Counted from the first letter of the stretch, positions 11,564-20,020 are shown. The stretch: DNA of 64,000 nt from Sinohyriopsis cumingii (GCA_028554795.2 CM068835.1:30444311-30508310); one strand, 5' to 3'. A program made the numbers and translations. The notes: a model not told the origin generated them from the sequence alone.

Positions 11564-11649
11564 CTTTTCTCCATTTTTTACAATCCAATTCACAATTCAC
11601 AACATAACACTTTAATTAAAAGTTCATTTACTTCTTCTTTTCTCCTTCT

Positions 11650-12131
11650 TTAGTTTCTCTGTTTTTTCAATTTCTTCACCGTCATTCCCTCTTCTTTCTT
11701 CTCATTTTCTTCCCTTCTTCTTTTCTTCTCGTGTTTCTTTGCCTCATTTAAATAGAATTGTCTTTTTTCTTCCTCTTCTTCCTCTGAAGAATCCCTCTCT
11801 TCCTTTGAAGAATCCTTCTCTTCTTCTGAAGAATTCCTCTTTTCTTCTGACTCCTCTTGTTTCTTTTTTGGGCAATCTGGAGACCAATGTCTTTTTTCCT
11901 TACAATAATAACAGGTATCTTGACTTTTGTCTTTTTTATCCCGTTTTTTTTTCTTTTTTGACGGTCTGGACATTCTGAAGACCAATGCCCTTTCTTCTGA
12001 CAGATATAGCAAGTATCCTGACTTTTATCTCGAAAGGAAGGAGAGTAGTCCGTAGGCTGGTCTGAAGAGAATTTTCTAATGACCCCTCGCAAAGCTCTGA
12101 CGAAACGTTCGATTTGGTTAGTCTCTTCCAT
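11650..12131 (-). CDS. Double CCHC zinc-knuckle protein, frameshifted
   Basis: Minus-strand ATG at 12131 lies about 55 nt downstream of TATATAAAAGG (12194-12184). The first frame has a charged helix, then CYICQKKGHWSSEC (C-x2-C-x4-H-x4-C), a zinc knuckle as in retroviral nucleocapsids. At a T9 run (11944-11952, A9 on the coding strand) reading shifts by -1 or +2 into a frame with a second knuckle, CYYCKEKRHWSPDC, followed by a long Glu/Ser/Lys-rich tail to 11650. Two knuckles of the same spacing in adjacent frames make one broken gene the best reading. Zinc knuckles bind single-stranded nucleic acid; the actual role here is unknown. Confidence 0.65.
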
Positions 12132-12183
12132 CGTTGTGCTCGGCTTGAGAGTGAAATGAATAGTGAAAGAACAAGACACACAC

Positions 12184-12220
12184 CCTTTTATATACGCTGG
12201 TCTGCCATGGCTATAAATTA
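12184..12220. promoter_or_regulatory. Back-to-back TATA boxes of zinc-knuckle and polymerase genes
   Basis: Minus-strand TATATAAAAGG (12194-12184) serves the leftward gene and plus-strand TATAAAT (12212-12218) lies 54 nt before the polymerase ATG. Only about 20 bp separate them. Confidence 0.75.
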
Positions 12221-12265
12221 GTCTATGGTGTTTGAACTTGAGTCATTTGACGTTTTTCACTCAAG

Positions 12266-15200
12266 ATGAAACGATCCCATTCATTTGAGAGGAAAGAAAA
12301 AGAAAGTAAGAGGCAGAAACGTGATCTATCGCCTCGTACCAAGGCTGAAATCTTGGCACAAATTCATGCCAGTGATTTTGAAGAGGACATGAGTGAACCA
12401 GAATTTGAAACCTCTAAACCAAGTTCGTCACCCTTACTCAACCCTGAAAAATACTATTCCATTCGAGAGACGGAAAAGCGCTCCTCTAGAAAATTTAGAA
12501 CCACGGCTTACACCTACACGGTGAAGTTTAAAGATTTCAAGTCCGACGTACCATTGGAGAAAGCAGAAGGGTTCATCACCGAGATGTGGGATTCTTTGCT
12601 CACTTCACTCAAGCGACAATGTCAACCCAAAGAAGACGATCGCTTGACACTATCCATAGATCACGACGGTTTGAAATCCCCTGTTTGGATCGAGTTTAGC
12701 AGACCCGCAGAACTAACCCCTTCCAAAATCATGGACAAGATTCAACACGTGCAACAATCTAATGACCAGTTTGACATCACCGATGGTAAAGCCACACTGA
12801 AAATGGCCCACGTCTCTCTTCCTCAAGGGACTGGACAACGCAATAAGGTGTTATTGGTGAACGAACTTCGCAGTACCAAAAAGAGCCTCGTCCAAATTCA
12901 CAACCCTCATGACCAGATGTGTTTAGCCCGTGCCATCGTGGTGGGACGAACCTATGCCAACAAGAACGACACGGTAGAATGGAAAAGAACCTGGAAAACT
13001 ATTCAACGATCCGATCGAGCCAAACAACGAAATGAAGCAGAACTCCTGTTACAACAAGCCGGACTGTCCAAAGACACACCCTGTGGCATTCCTGAGATGC
13101 AAAAATTGCAAGATGCCCTAGCTCCACGATACACCTTGAAAGTGCACCCTCAAGAAGTGCGCGGACCTCTGTTGTTTCGAGGCCAAGACTTTAAGGACTT
13201 AAAATACATTCACCTTTATCATCACGATGACCATTTCGATACCATTACCAGTATCACTGGATTCCTGGGATATGTTTATTATTGTGAGAAATGTGACCGT
13301 GGTTATAATAATCGAGAGCAACACAAACATTGTGGATCGAAATGCCCAGGATGTTTGGCCTCTTCACCCTGTCTGAGCGAAGAACCAGTGCCTTGTTCAA
13401 CTTGTCTGCGCACGTTTGTCAGCCCTACCTGTTACCAACAACATCTGAAAACGCAAGGTTCACAGAAGAAATGTGCTTGTCAACTCCTGAGATTGTGCCC
13501 TACGTGTGAACAAGTCATACGTACCAATAATACCAAGGCACACATATGTTCAGGAAAGAAAAAATGTCACATTTGTCACCACATCGTCGACTTGGAACAC
13601 CAATGTTACATGCAAAAATACCAACCCCCACCAGAGAAAGAGGACGGTCACAAGAATAAAAAAGGCAATTTCATCTTTTTCGATTTCGAATGCATGCAAG
13701 AGACTGGCATTCACATTCCTAATTTCTGCGTGGCTCATCGACCGTGTGAGAAGTGTATTCAAGAACCTATCTTCAGTCATTGCCCTCACTGCAGCAAGAT
13801 TCCCGGAGGGCGTGAAAAAATCTTTCGGGGACCAAACACGTTAACCGATTTTGCCCAATGGGTCTTAGACCCCGTCGACAAGACGTGGAGCCAAGAGGAC
13901 ATCGAACGTTACGGAGATTGTCATCGTCATGCCACGGTGATGGCTCACAATTTTTCCGGATACGATGGACAGTTTCTTTTGAGGTACTATATGGAACAAG
14001 GCACCGAGCGTCCTAAAGTGACTTTGAACGGAGCCAAAATCATTTTCATGCAAGTGGGACAAGTGCAGTTTAAAGATTCGATGAGTTACTTGGCCATGCC
14101 TTTGAGTCGAATGCCTAAAACGTTTGGAATGACAGAAATGGCTAAAGGGTACTTTCCACACTTTTTCAATACGGAAGCCAACCAACATGCTGTTCTACCC
14201 CATTTACCAGAGGCTCACTATTACGACCCCGACAACATGCGTACCGAACAACGAGAAGCTTTCTACGCTTGGTACCAGGCTCACGCCTCTGACCCCTTTG
14301 ACTTTCAGGAAGAAATGCTAAAGTATTGTCGTTCCGACGTGGACATTTTACGGCGTTGCTGTGGAAAATTTCGAGAACTGTTCATGGAACACGGAAGGGT
14401 CGATCCTTTGAAAGAAGCTTGCACCATTGCCAAAGCGTGTTCCTTAGTGTACCGCCAACGATTCATGCCTGAAAACACCGTGGCTGTCATCAGTCCTCAA
14501 ACGACCCACTATGTCAAACGTCAATACTCGGTCAAAGCCCTAGGTTGGTTACATTACTTGTGCGACAAGGAAGACAAGTGGATTCAGCATGCCCGCAACG
14601 GAGGGGGCGAAAAGACCATCGGAACGTATTCGGTCGATGGCTGGGACTTAGAAAACCCCAAGATCGTGTACGAGTTTAACGGTTGCTTATTTCACGGATG
14701 TCCCGTCTGTTACCCTGACCGTGACACTAAAAATCAGTTTTTACAACGGACCATGGAAGACTTGTACCAGGACAATTGTCAGCGACGCTTGAAGTTAGAA
14801 CAGCAAGGATACCAAGTGGTGGAAATGTGGGAACACGAATACGATCACCGTATAAAAACCGATCCCGAGTTTAAACGTGCCGTGGAAAGTTACAAGCTGA
14901 TGGACCCCCTAAACCCGAGGGATAGTTTGTACGGAGGAAGGACCAATGCCACCTGTTTGCTGTACCAAGCCGACGAAGAGAAAGGAGAAGAAATCAAATA
15001 CTTGGACGTGTGTTCGCTGTATCCCTACGTGTGCAAATATTGTCGCTTTCCTGTAGGGCACCCGCAATTGCTGACGGAACACATCGACCTGAAAAACATT
15101 CGACAATACGAAGGCTTGATCAAGTGTAAAGTTTTGCCTCCCACGAACCTATACCATCCCGTCTTACCTCACCATTGCCAAGGCAAACTGATGTTTCCAT

Positions 15201-16309
15201 TGTGCCGTACTTGTGCCGAAACGTGCAACCAGGACCAACCTTGCCATCACAGCCAGGAAGAACGGGCCTCGACGGGAACCTGGGTCAGCGTAGAATTGTT
15301 CAAAGCTCTGGACATGGGATACCAACTGTTAGAAGTGTACGAAATTTGCCACTTTCCCAAGACACAACAATACCACAAGGGTGACCCTACTCAGAAAGGC
15401 ATTTTCGCCGACTACGTGGATGCCTTTTTGAAACTGAAGCAAGAAGCCAGCGGCTATCCTTCCTGGTGTCACACTCCCGAAGACCAAATACAATTCAAAG
15501 AGAAATACTATGAACAAGAAGGCATCACTTTAGACCACATCGAGAAAAACGAAGGCAGGCGATCGTTTGCCAAAGTGATGTTAAATTGCTTGTGGGGTAA
15601 AATGGCACAACGACCGTGTTTACCCAAGACGGAATATTTGACAGAACCTTCCCGCTACTTCCAGATGATTCACGACAAAACCAAATACATGAAACACGTG
15701 GACGTCGTTCGAGAGAATTTGATCTTGGTCAATTACGAAGAAGATCTGGACTTTGTACAAGACGACCATTTTGGAAATGTCATCATTGTGGCTTACGTGA
15801 CAGCTCATGCTCGCTTAAAATTGTACGAAGCTTTAGAACTGTTAGGGGAACGCGTCCTGTACTTTGACACGGACAGTTGCATTTACATCCATCACCCGAT
15901 TCAACATCACCCTGACATCGAAGGAGACCGTTTAGGAGCCTGGACAGACGAGCATCCCGACGACAAGATTCTAAGTTTCGTCAGTGGCGGTCCCAAAAAT
16001 TACGGCTACGAATACCGGGACAAACAAGGAGAAGTGCACACGACGTGCAAAGTGAAAGGACTGACTCTGAATCATCGTACCAGTCGAGTAGTCAACTTTG
16101 GGGTATTGAAAGAAGCCTTGCAATCGGGAGAGGATGGAAACTTTAAAGTGACCACTCACCAACCGAACAAGATTGTACGTTTACCCACTCACCACATCGT
16201 CAGTCGACCTTTGGAAAAAGTTTATCAAATCGTGTACCAGAAGCGAGTTCGACTTCCCAATCATTTTACCTTACCGTATGGACACGTTGGTATAAAACAT
16301 TGGTTGTAA
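12266..16309 (+). CDS. POLB: Protein-primed family B DNA polymerase
   Basis: The intact 1347-residue protein replicates the element. The N-terminal ~330 residues are not recognisable and may include a terminal-protein-like part. Residues 340-450 are Cys/His-rich with several CxxC pairs (zinc-finger-like). Exonuclease motifs follow: ExoI FDFE (D473, E475), ExoII HNFSGYD (N562, D567), ExoIII YCRSD (Y687, D691). Residues ~780-860 resemble a Vsr-type nuclease fold (EFNGCLFHGCPVCYP, then RLKLEQQGYQVVEMWEHE). Polymerase motif A is DVCSLYP (914-920), motif B KVMLNCLWGK (1103-1112), motif C YFDTDS (1199-1204). All catalytic residues are present. Length and order fit the Polinton protein-primed polymerase family. 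A TATA box lies at 12212. Confidence 0.97.
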   Translation: MKRSHSFERKEKESKRQKRDLSPRTKAEILAQIHASDFEEDMSEPEFETSKPSSSPLLNPEKYYSIRETEKRSSRKFRTTAYTYTVKFKDFKSDVPLEKAEGFITEMWDSLLTSLKRQCQPKEDDRLTLSIDHDGLKSPVWIEFSRPAELTPSKIMDKIQHVQQSNDQFDITDGKATLKMAHVSLPQGTGQRNKVLLVNELRSTKKSLVQIHNPHDQMCLARAIVVGRTYANKNDTVEWKRTWKTIQRSDRAKQRNEAELLLQQAGLSKDTPCGIPEMQKLQDALAPRYTLKVHPQEVRGPLLFRGQDFKDLKYIHLYHHDDHFDTITSITGFLGYVYYCEKCDRGYNNREQHKHCGSKCPGCLASSPCLSEEPVPCSTCLRTFVSPTCYQQHLKTQGSQKKCACQLLRLCPTCEQVIRTNNTKAHICSGKKKCHICHHIVDLEHQCYMQKYQPPPEKEDGHKNKKGNFIFFDFECMQETGIHIPNFCVAHRPCEKCIQEPIFSHCPHCSKIPGGREKIFRGPNTLTDFAQWVLDPVDKTWSQEDIERYGDCHRHATVMAHNFSGYDGQFLLRYYMEQGTERPKVTLNGAKIIFMQVGQVQFKDSMSYLAMPLSRMPKTFGMTEMAKGYFPHFFNTEANQHAVLPHLPEAHYYDPDNMRTEQREAFYAWYQAHASDPFDFQEEMLKYCRSDVDILRRCCGKFRELFMEHGRVDPLKEACTIAKACSLVYRQRFMPENTVAVISPQTTHYVKRQYSVKALGWLHYLCDKEDKWIQHARNGGGEKTIGTYSVDGWDLENPKIVYEFNGCLFHGCPVCYPDRDTKNQFLQRTMEDLYQDNCQRRLKLEQQGYQVVEMWEHEYDHRIKTDPEFKRAVESYKLMDPLNPRDSLYGGRTNATCLLYQADEEKGEEIKYLDVCSLYPYVCKYCRFPVGHPQLLTEHIDLKNIRQYEGLIKCKVLPPTNLYHPVLPHHCQGKLMFPLCRTCAETCNQDQPCHHSQEERASTGTWVSVELFKALDMGYQLLEVYEICHFPKTQQYHKGDPTQKGIFADYVDAFLKLKQEASGYPSWCHTPEDQIQFKEKYYEQEGITLDHIEKNEGRRSFAKVMLNCLWGKMAQRPCLPKTEYLTEPSRYFQMIHDKTKYMKHVDVVRENLILVNYEEDLDFVQDDHFGNVIIVAYVTAHARLKLYEALELLGERVLYFDTDSCIYIHHPIQHHPDIEGDRLGAWTDEHPDDKILSFVSGGPKNYGYEYRDKQGEVHTTCKVKGLTLNHRTSRVVNFGVLKEALQSGEDGNFKVTTHQPNKIVRLPTHHIVSRPLEKVYQIVYQKRVRLPNHFTLPYGHVGIKHWL
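16291..16297 (+). promoter_or_regulatory. TATA box of first BIR gene inside the polymerase 3' end
   Basis: TATAAAA lies in the last polymerase codons, 42 nt before the ATG at 16333. Confidence 0.65.
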
Positions 16310-16332
16310 GAGGATAGTCACCCACCAGAAAG

Positions 16333-16791
16333 ATGACTTCGCCACAGCAAGAATCGAGTGAGAAACCCGATGAGAACTCCAAGTTCAAACCCTACCATTT
16401 TCCAGTCTTCTTACCTGACTATTGTGATTGTGCCCGTCGATTGGACACGTTTCAGAAATGGCCTACGGATAGGGAAGGATTACCTTCTTCGCATGTTTTA
16501 GCTAGAACAGGATTTGTCTACTTGGGACCTGAGTCAGGATTGGGATACGAGGTACAGTGTTTCGCTTGCGGACTGAAGTTACGAATGGATCTATGTATCT
16601 ATAAAGATTCAGCTATTCTGGAACATACTCGATGGTCTCCGCACTGCCCTTACCTTTCTATGGCCTTTCCACCCATCACACTACGGTACAATGTTGACGG
16701 TACCTTAGAGACGGTACCTTCCAGAACAGGACATAAAAAACGTAAAAAAGGAAAGATGTACAAGCTGGAGATTGCATTGCGACTAGTATAA
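16333..16791 (+). CDS. BIR-domain protein 1 (IAP-like)
   Basis: The 152-residue protein has one BIR domain at about residues 31-110: RRLDTFQKWP, LARTGFVYLG, QCFACG and EHTRWSPHC, with zinc ligands C76, C79, H98 and C105. The region following CFACG reads LKLRMD and lacks the tryptophan usual in the peptide groove, so ligand binding may differ. No RING is present; the C-terminus is Lys-rich. BIR proteins of the IAP family block caspases or bind IAP-antagonist peptides, and insect viruses carry them to delay apoptosis; that role here is inference. It follows the polymerase by 24 nt and precedes a second BIR gene. Confidence 0.88.
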   Translation: MTSPQQESSEKPDENSKFKPYHFPVFLPDYCDCARRLDTFQKWPTDREGLPSSHVLARTGFVYLGPESGLGYEVQCFACGLKLRMDLCIYKDSAILEHTRWSPHCPYLSMAFPPITLRYNVDGTLETVPSRTGHKKRKKGKMYKLEIALRLV

Positions 16792-16795
16792 AAAG
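16787..16795 (+). promoter_or_regulatory. TATA box overlapping the stop of BIR gene 1
   Basis: TATAAAAAG contains the TAA stop (16789-16791) and lies 65 nt before the next ATG at 16852. Confidence 0.7.
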
Positions 16796-16851
16796 GGGGG
16801 CTATGGTCAAGATCGATAGTTCATTGTGACTACCAAGACCGAACGAACAAG

Positions 16852-17490
16852 ATGAGTACTTTCAGAGAAACACAGAACAAGTTGTTTAGAAGGGCACAAT
16901 TCAAGTGTGAGGCTTCGGAAGTGGAATGCGATTGTGAGCCTTGCGATGGGTACGATGCTGTACGTTGTGATCTGAGCGATGCCGTAAAGCATCATGGGAA
17001 CTTTAGTGTCCCTACCCCTATCATGGAAAGTGATGCTGTGCGTGTCAAACCTGTGGGATGCGAAAGTGATGCCGCTCGTCCTCTTGGACATTTTACTGGG
17101 TTTCGTTTTAAAGGGGAATGTTCACCTTCACGTCTACCCCCCTACGGATGTCATCCAGCCCTGAGCAAACTCCTGCCCATGTCACTCAACCCTCATCGTA
17201 ACGAACCTGTGAAAGACGAATATTCGTTCCCTGTGCGTTTGTCGGAATACTGCGACTTTGAAAATCGTCTTCAATCGTTCAAAGGAAAATGGCCAAAGTA
17301 TCTGGGAGGACCGACCCCCGAAGAATTAGCCAGAGCCGGATTTTTCTACTTGGGCGAAGGAGATAAAGTCAAGTGCTTCAGTTGCGGTGTGTCACTTCAC
17401 CACTGGGAACCGCAAGATTCGGCCTACGTAGAACATGCTCGATGGTCACCGAATTGTCATTACTTACCCTTAGTGGGACCGAGACATTGA
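16852..17490 (+). CDS. BIR-domain protein 2 (IAP-like) with Cys-rich N-terminus
   Basis: The 212-residue protein has a canonical BIR at about residues 132-206: NRLQSFKGKWP, LARAGFFYLG, VKCFSCGVSLHHW and VEHARWSPNC, with C175, C178, H195, C202 and the groove tryptophan W185. The N-terminal 110 residues are Cys-containing and carry degenerate SDA(V/A) repeats (near 35, 42, 60, 72) that I do not recognise. No RING or CARD is seen. The two tandem BIR genes differ in groove residues, suggesting divergence after duplication or separate capture. The likely role is inhibition of host cell death, inferred from family knowledge only. Confidence 0.9.
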   Translation: MSTFRETQNKLFRRAQFKCEASEVECDCEPCDGYDAVRCDLSDAVKHHGNFSVPTPIMESDAVRVKPVGCESDAARPLGHFTGFRFKGECSPSRLPPYGCHPALSKLLPMSLNPHRNEPVKDEYSFPVRLSEYCDFENRLQSFKGKWPKYLGGPTPEELARAGFFYLGEGDKVKCFSCGVSLHHWEPQDSAYVEHARWSPNCHYLPLVGPRH

Positions 17491-17518
17491 AGTAACTTCT
17501 TACCATAATAATCTGTTC

Positions 17519-17974
17519 ATGGATACTTTACAAGAGAACATTCGTGCTTTGCCTGTGGAGTTGAGAGAACGCATTTACCGAGAGCTGGTCAAAATACAAG
17601 TGAAACGTAAAGAACAATTGCATCCGTTACGTCACCGGTGTTTGAACCACTGGTACCTGAAGGCTATACAAGGATTGATTCAATTGAAAGTGTTCCATCG
17701 GACAGACATTGATCAACGATCCTCTAGTTTTAAAAAGGATTGGTTTGGTATGGACGATTGTAGTTACCTCATTGTAAACGTACTGCATCGAATTCCAGAG
17801 GAAGAGTTAACGAATTACCAACATCTTGAACACAATGTCAACTTAGTGAAAGAGGAAACTTCTGAACGAATTGTAATGTGTAGATTAGTGACTCAACGAT
17901 TTAAATTCGACACTGAAGTGAAACCATGTTTGTGCAAAGAGTACATTTCGTGTGTCAGACCAAAGAGGATTTAG
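17519..17974 (+). CDS. F-box-like paralogue 1
   Basis: The 151-residue protein starts MDTLQENIRALPVELRERIY; the LPxELRxxIxxxL pattern at residues 11-22 resembles the first helix of an F-box or a SOCS-type box. The rest has a conserved NHWYL motif and beta-rich segments without clear family. It is a tandem paralogue of the next gene: the first ~40 residues are almost identical, then divergence is strong. No clear TATA is visible upstream. If the motif is real, the protein could recruit a host cullin ubiquitin ligase, as several poxviral proteins do; this is speculative. Confidence 0.65.
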   Translation: MDTLQENIRALPVELRERIYRELVKIQVKRKEQLHPLRHRCLNHWYLKAIQGLIQLKVFHRTDIDQRSSSFKKDWFGMDDCSYLIVNVLHRIPEEELTNYQHLEHNVNLVKEETSERIVMCRLVTQRFKFDTEVKPCLCKEYISCVRPKRI

Positions 17975-17986
17975 TATGACCTATTC

Positions 17987-18505
17987 ATGGATACTTTGCT
18001 AGAGAACATTCGTGCTTTGCCTGTGGAGTTGAGAGAACGCATTTACCGAGAGCTTGTGAAAATACAAGTGAAACGTAAAGAACAACTGCATCCGTTACGT
18101 CACCAGATCTTTAACCACTGGTACCTGAATGGTATAAGAGAACTGATTCGTCAGAAATTGTTTCAGTGGTCAGACCTTGTTCAATACTTCCAGGCCCCCG
18201 ATGATTCACGTGTTGATCATTTTGGTTACTTCGAGATTCACCTAGAGCAACCCATTGAGGAAGACAAGGTAAAGGATTACCAACATTTGTTACGTGGAAT
18301 CTACTTAGCGGAAGAGGAAACACCTAAACGAACTCTGACGTTTCGGTTACAGTATGCAAGATTTACATTCCCAACTGGAAAACGAAGATCTCTGGCTAGA
18401 AAGTACGTGTATTCTTTTCGAAACAAAGAGACTATAAAAACAGGCTGTTATGCCACGACTTATGTCGTATGTAATCCAACAGATTCCGTGGAAGGAACTC
18501 AATGA
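17987..18505 (+). CDS. F-box-like paralogue 2
   Basis: The 172-residue protein starts 12 nt after the stop of its paralogue, with the same N-terminal block (LPVELRERIYRELVKIQVKR) and the NHWYL motif. Downstream parts align only loosely (for example KDYQHLLRGIYLAEEETPKR against NYQHLEHNVNLVKEETSER). Near-identical DNA at the 5' end and divergence later suggest conserved function of the N-terminal box and rapid change of the target-binding part. The C-terminus overlaps the start of the next gene. Function unknown. Confidence 0.65.
   Translation: MDTLLENIRALPVELRERIYRELVKIQVKRKEQLHPLRHQIFNHWYLNGIRELIRQKLFQWSDLVQYFQAPDDSRVDHFGYFEIHLEQPIEEDKVKDYQHLLRGIYLAEEETPKRTLTFRLQYARFTFPTGKRRSLARKYVYSFRNKETIKTGCYATTYVVCNPTDSVEGTQ
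18433..18440 (+). promoter_or_regulatory. TATA box inside the 3' end of F-box-like gene 2
   Basis: TATAAAAA lies 17 nt before ATG 18450 and 29 nt before the in-frame ATG 18462; the latter spacing fits initiation downstream of the start site better. Confidence 0.5.
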
Positions 18506-18674
18506 CCATATTCAAACCGTGGATCATTATCATCAATTATTACAAGAATTTTATCCATTCAATTTTGGACGACAAGTGGTGTGTGTCTTAGTGACTTGTT
18601 TTTTGGGATTTCGTTTACCAGCCGATTCTTTGTGGACTCTTTACGATCAGTACTTACCACCTCAATGGCCTTAA
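18450..18674 (+). CDS. Small protein of unknown function
   Basis: A frame of 74 residues from ATG 18450 (or 70 from ATG 18462) overlaps the previous gene by about 50 nt and the next by 10 nt. It is aromatic-rich, with a mildly hydrophobic centre (VVCVLVTCFLGF) that is short for a membrane segment. No family recognised. Packing between genes and its own TATA box support it as real, but codon evidence is weak. Confidence 0.45.
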   Translation: MPRLMSYVIQQIPWKELNDHIQTVDHYHQLLQEFYPFNFGRQVVCVLVTCFLGFRLPADSLWTLYDQYLPPQWP

Positions 18675-19178
18675 ATGGTCACGAAAAACTCCTTTTGCTC
18701 AAAGCCTTGCGTTTTCATCTGGATACTTCTCGACCTCAACAGGAAAAAAAGATTCGTCAACTTTTAGCTACCCAAGACGTGTATGACGATGTGTGTGTAG
18801 CTTGTGACTTACATCCCCATTGGACAGATGTCCGTGCTTGGAAAGAATGGGGTTTTGAGGCTTGGACCCAAGAAGTGGCCCAGTATGCACGAGAGTTGTT
18901 CAAGAAAAAAAGTTACTTTTCAACCCGTGTTAGTGACGGTGCCAGAAGAACCCGTCACCCAGGACGGGACTGTCGTGGACAGGCCTGAAAGACCCTTTCG
19001 GGAGGACACTTGTGTGACCTTACCCCCTACTATAGAACTGGTTAGAACATTACCCAAAACATGTGATTGTTGTACAGACACTTGTGTTTATTCCACGTTC
19101 ATCGTTATCATGTGCCTTTTATTGTTGTACTTAAGCCTTTGGCTTTTATGTATTTTTGTCTTTCGTATTCATGTTTGA
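18665..19178 (+). CDS. C-terminally membrane-anchored small protein, frameshifted
   Basis: ATG 18665 opens a frame with a helical, Leu-rich N-terminus (LLLLKALRF) and a His/Trp/Cys segment. At an A7 run (18905-18911) the sense shifts by +1: the first frame ends in a junk-like tail at 18988, while the other continues to 19178 with a Cys-rich stretch (CDCCTDTC) and one strong membrane segment (about 20 residues, 19096-19160). One gene of about 170 codons with an extra A is the simplest reading. An AATAAA follows at 19194. Function unknown; a tail-anchored accessory protein is plausible. Confidence 0.55.
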
Positions 19179-19193
19179 AAAAAAAAAACATTC

Positions 19194-19199
19194 AATAAA
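19194..19199 (+). terminator. Poly(A) signal
   Basis: AATAAA 16 nt after the preceding stop and just before the next TATA box; likely 3' signal for the polymerase-to-membrane-protein gene block. Confidence 0.6.
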
Positions 19200-19214
19200 C
19201 GTGTTCTGAAAAAG

Positions 19215-19222
19215 TATATAAA
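19215..19222 (+). promoter_or_regulatory. TATA box of the ATPase gene
   Basis: TATATAAA, 55 nt before ATG 19270. An in-frame GTG at 19231 would fall before the expected transcription start, which decides for 19270. Confidence 0.75.
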
Positions 19223-19269
19223 CTCTTGTCTTGTTTGTTTTTCGTGTCACAAGTGACATTTCTCACACC

Positions 19270-20013
19270 ATGGCTACCTCTGCTGTCTCTGCTCCCTCTT
19301 CCTCTACTGTCAAAGTCATCGACGAACACTTAGATCGTGCCAGTTGGGAGGCTTTGTATCTTCGCCATCCCTTTAACATGCTCATTGCTGGACCTAGCGG
19401 TTCAGGCAAAACCGAATTCGTCAAACGTTTGATCGAACATAAACATCATTTGATCGATCGGCCACCTCAACGGATTGTGTGGTGTTACAAAGAGTGGCAA
19501 TCGGCGTACAGCCTCTTGCGAGAAAGTCAAGGCGATTCCATCGTGTTTGTGGAAGGCATTCCTAAAGAAGACGACGGCATCGTCTCTGACTCCCGTCAAA
19601 CCCATTTGGTCATTTTCGACGACATGTTAGGAGAAGACGAAGAAGAAATTAAATTGTGGTTCACGCGCAAAGGGCATCACCGTAATGCCAGTGTCGTTTA
19701 CATCACCCAAAATTTGTTTCAACAAAGTAAAGCCCATCGCACCATCAGTCTCAATGCGCATTACGTGGTCTTGTTTAAAAGCCCTCGAGATAAATCGCAA
19801 GTGCAAGTCTTAGCCAAACAGTTAAGAACGCCTTGGCTGACTCAGGCGTACGACGATGCCACTCAAACGCCACACGCCTATTTACTCGTCGATTTGAAAC
19901 CTACGACCCCCGAGGATTTGCGATTTCGTACCCACTTGTTTCACCACTGGTGCCAAGATGGAGGGCCTGTCCTGTACACGTCTCCGTCCTCGACTTCATT
20001 TCACTCCCCATGA
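19270..20013 (+). CDS. ATP: FtsK/HerA-type genome-packaging ATPase
   Basis: The 247-residue ATPase should pump the element's DNA into capsids. Walker A is GPSGSGKTE (41-49), Walker B is LVIFDDM (113-119), and a polar sensor Gln lies in YITQNLF (147). Size and motif order match the A32-like packaging ATPases of Polintons, virophages and poxviruses. The start is chosen at 19270 because it has a strong Kozak context (CACCATGG) and correct distance from TATATAAA. All motif residues are intact. It opens the morphogenesis block. Confidence 0.95.
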   Translation: MATSAVSAPSSSTVKVIDEHLDRASWEALYLRHPFNMLIAGPSGSGKTEFVKRLIEHKHHLIDRPPQRIVWCYKEWQSAYSLLRESQGDSIVFVEGIPKEDDGIVSDSRQTHLVIFDDMLGEDEEEIKLWFTRKGHHRNASVVYITQNLFQQSKAHRTISLNAHYVVLFKSPRDKSQVQVLAKQLRTPWLTQAYDDATQTPHAYLLVDLKPTTPEDLRFRTHLFHHWCQDGGPVLYTSPSSTSFHSP

Positions 20014-20020
20014 AAAAATC

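Noticed and set aside
13506..15867. Several antisense and alternate-frame open frames inside the polymerase gene
   Set aside because: They follow from the codon composition of a 4-kb intact gene and have no promoter or family resemblance.
18581..18664. N-terminal extension of the tail-anchored protein from GTG
   Set aside because: There is no ATG, and it overlaps the preceding gene in another frame; ATG 18665 is the natural start.
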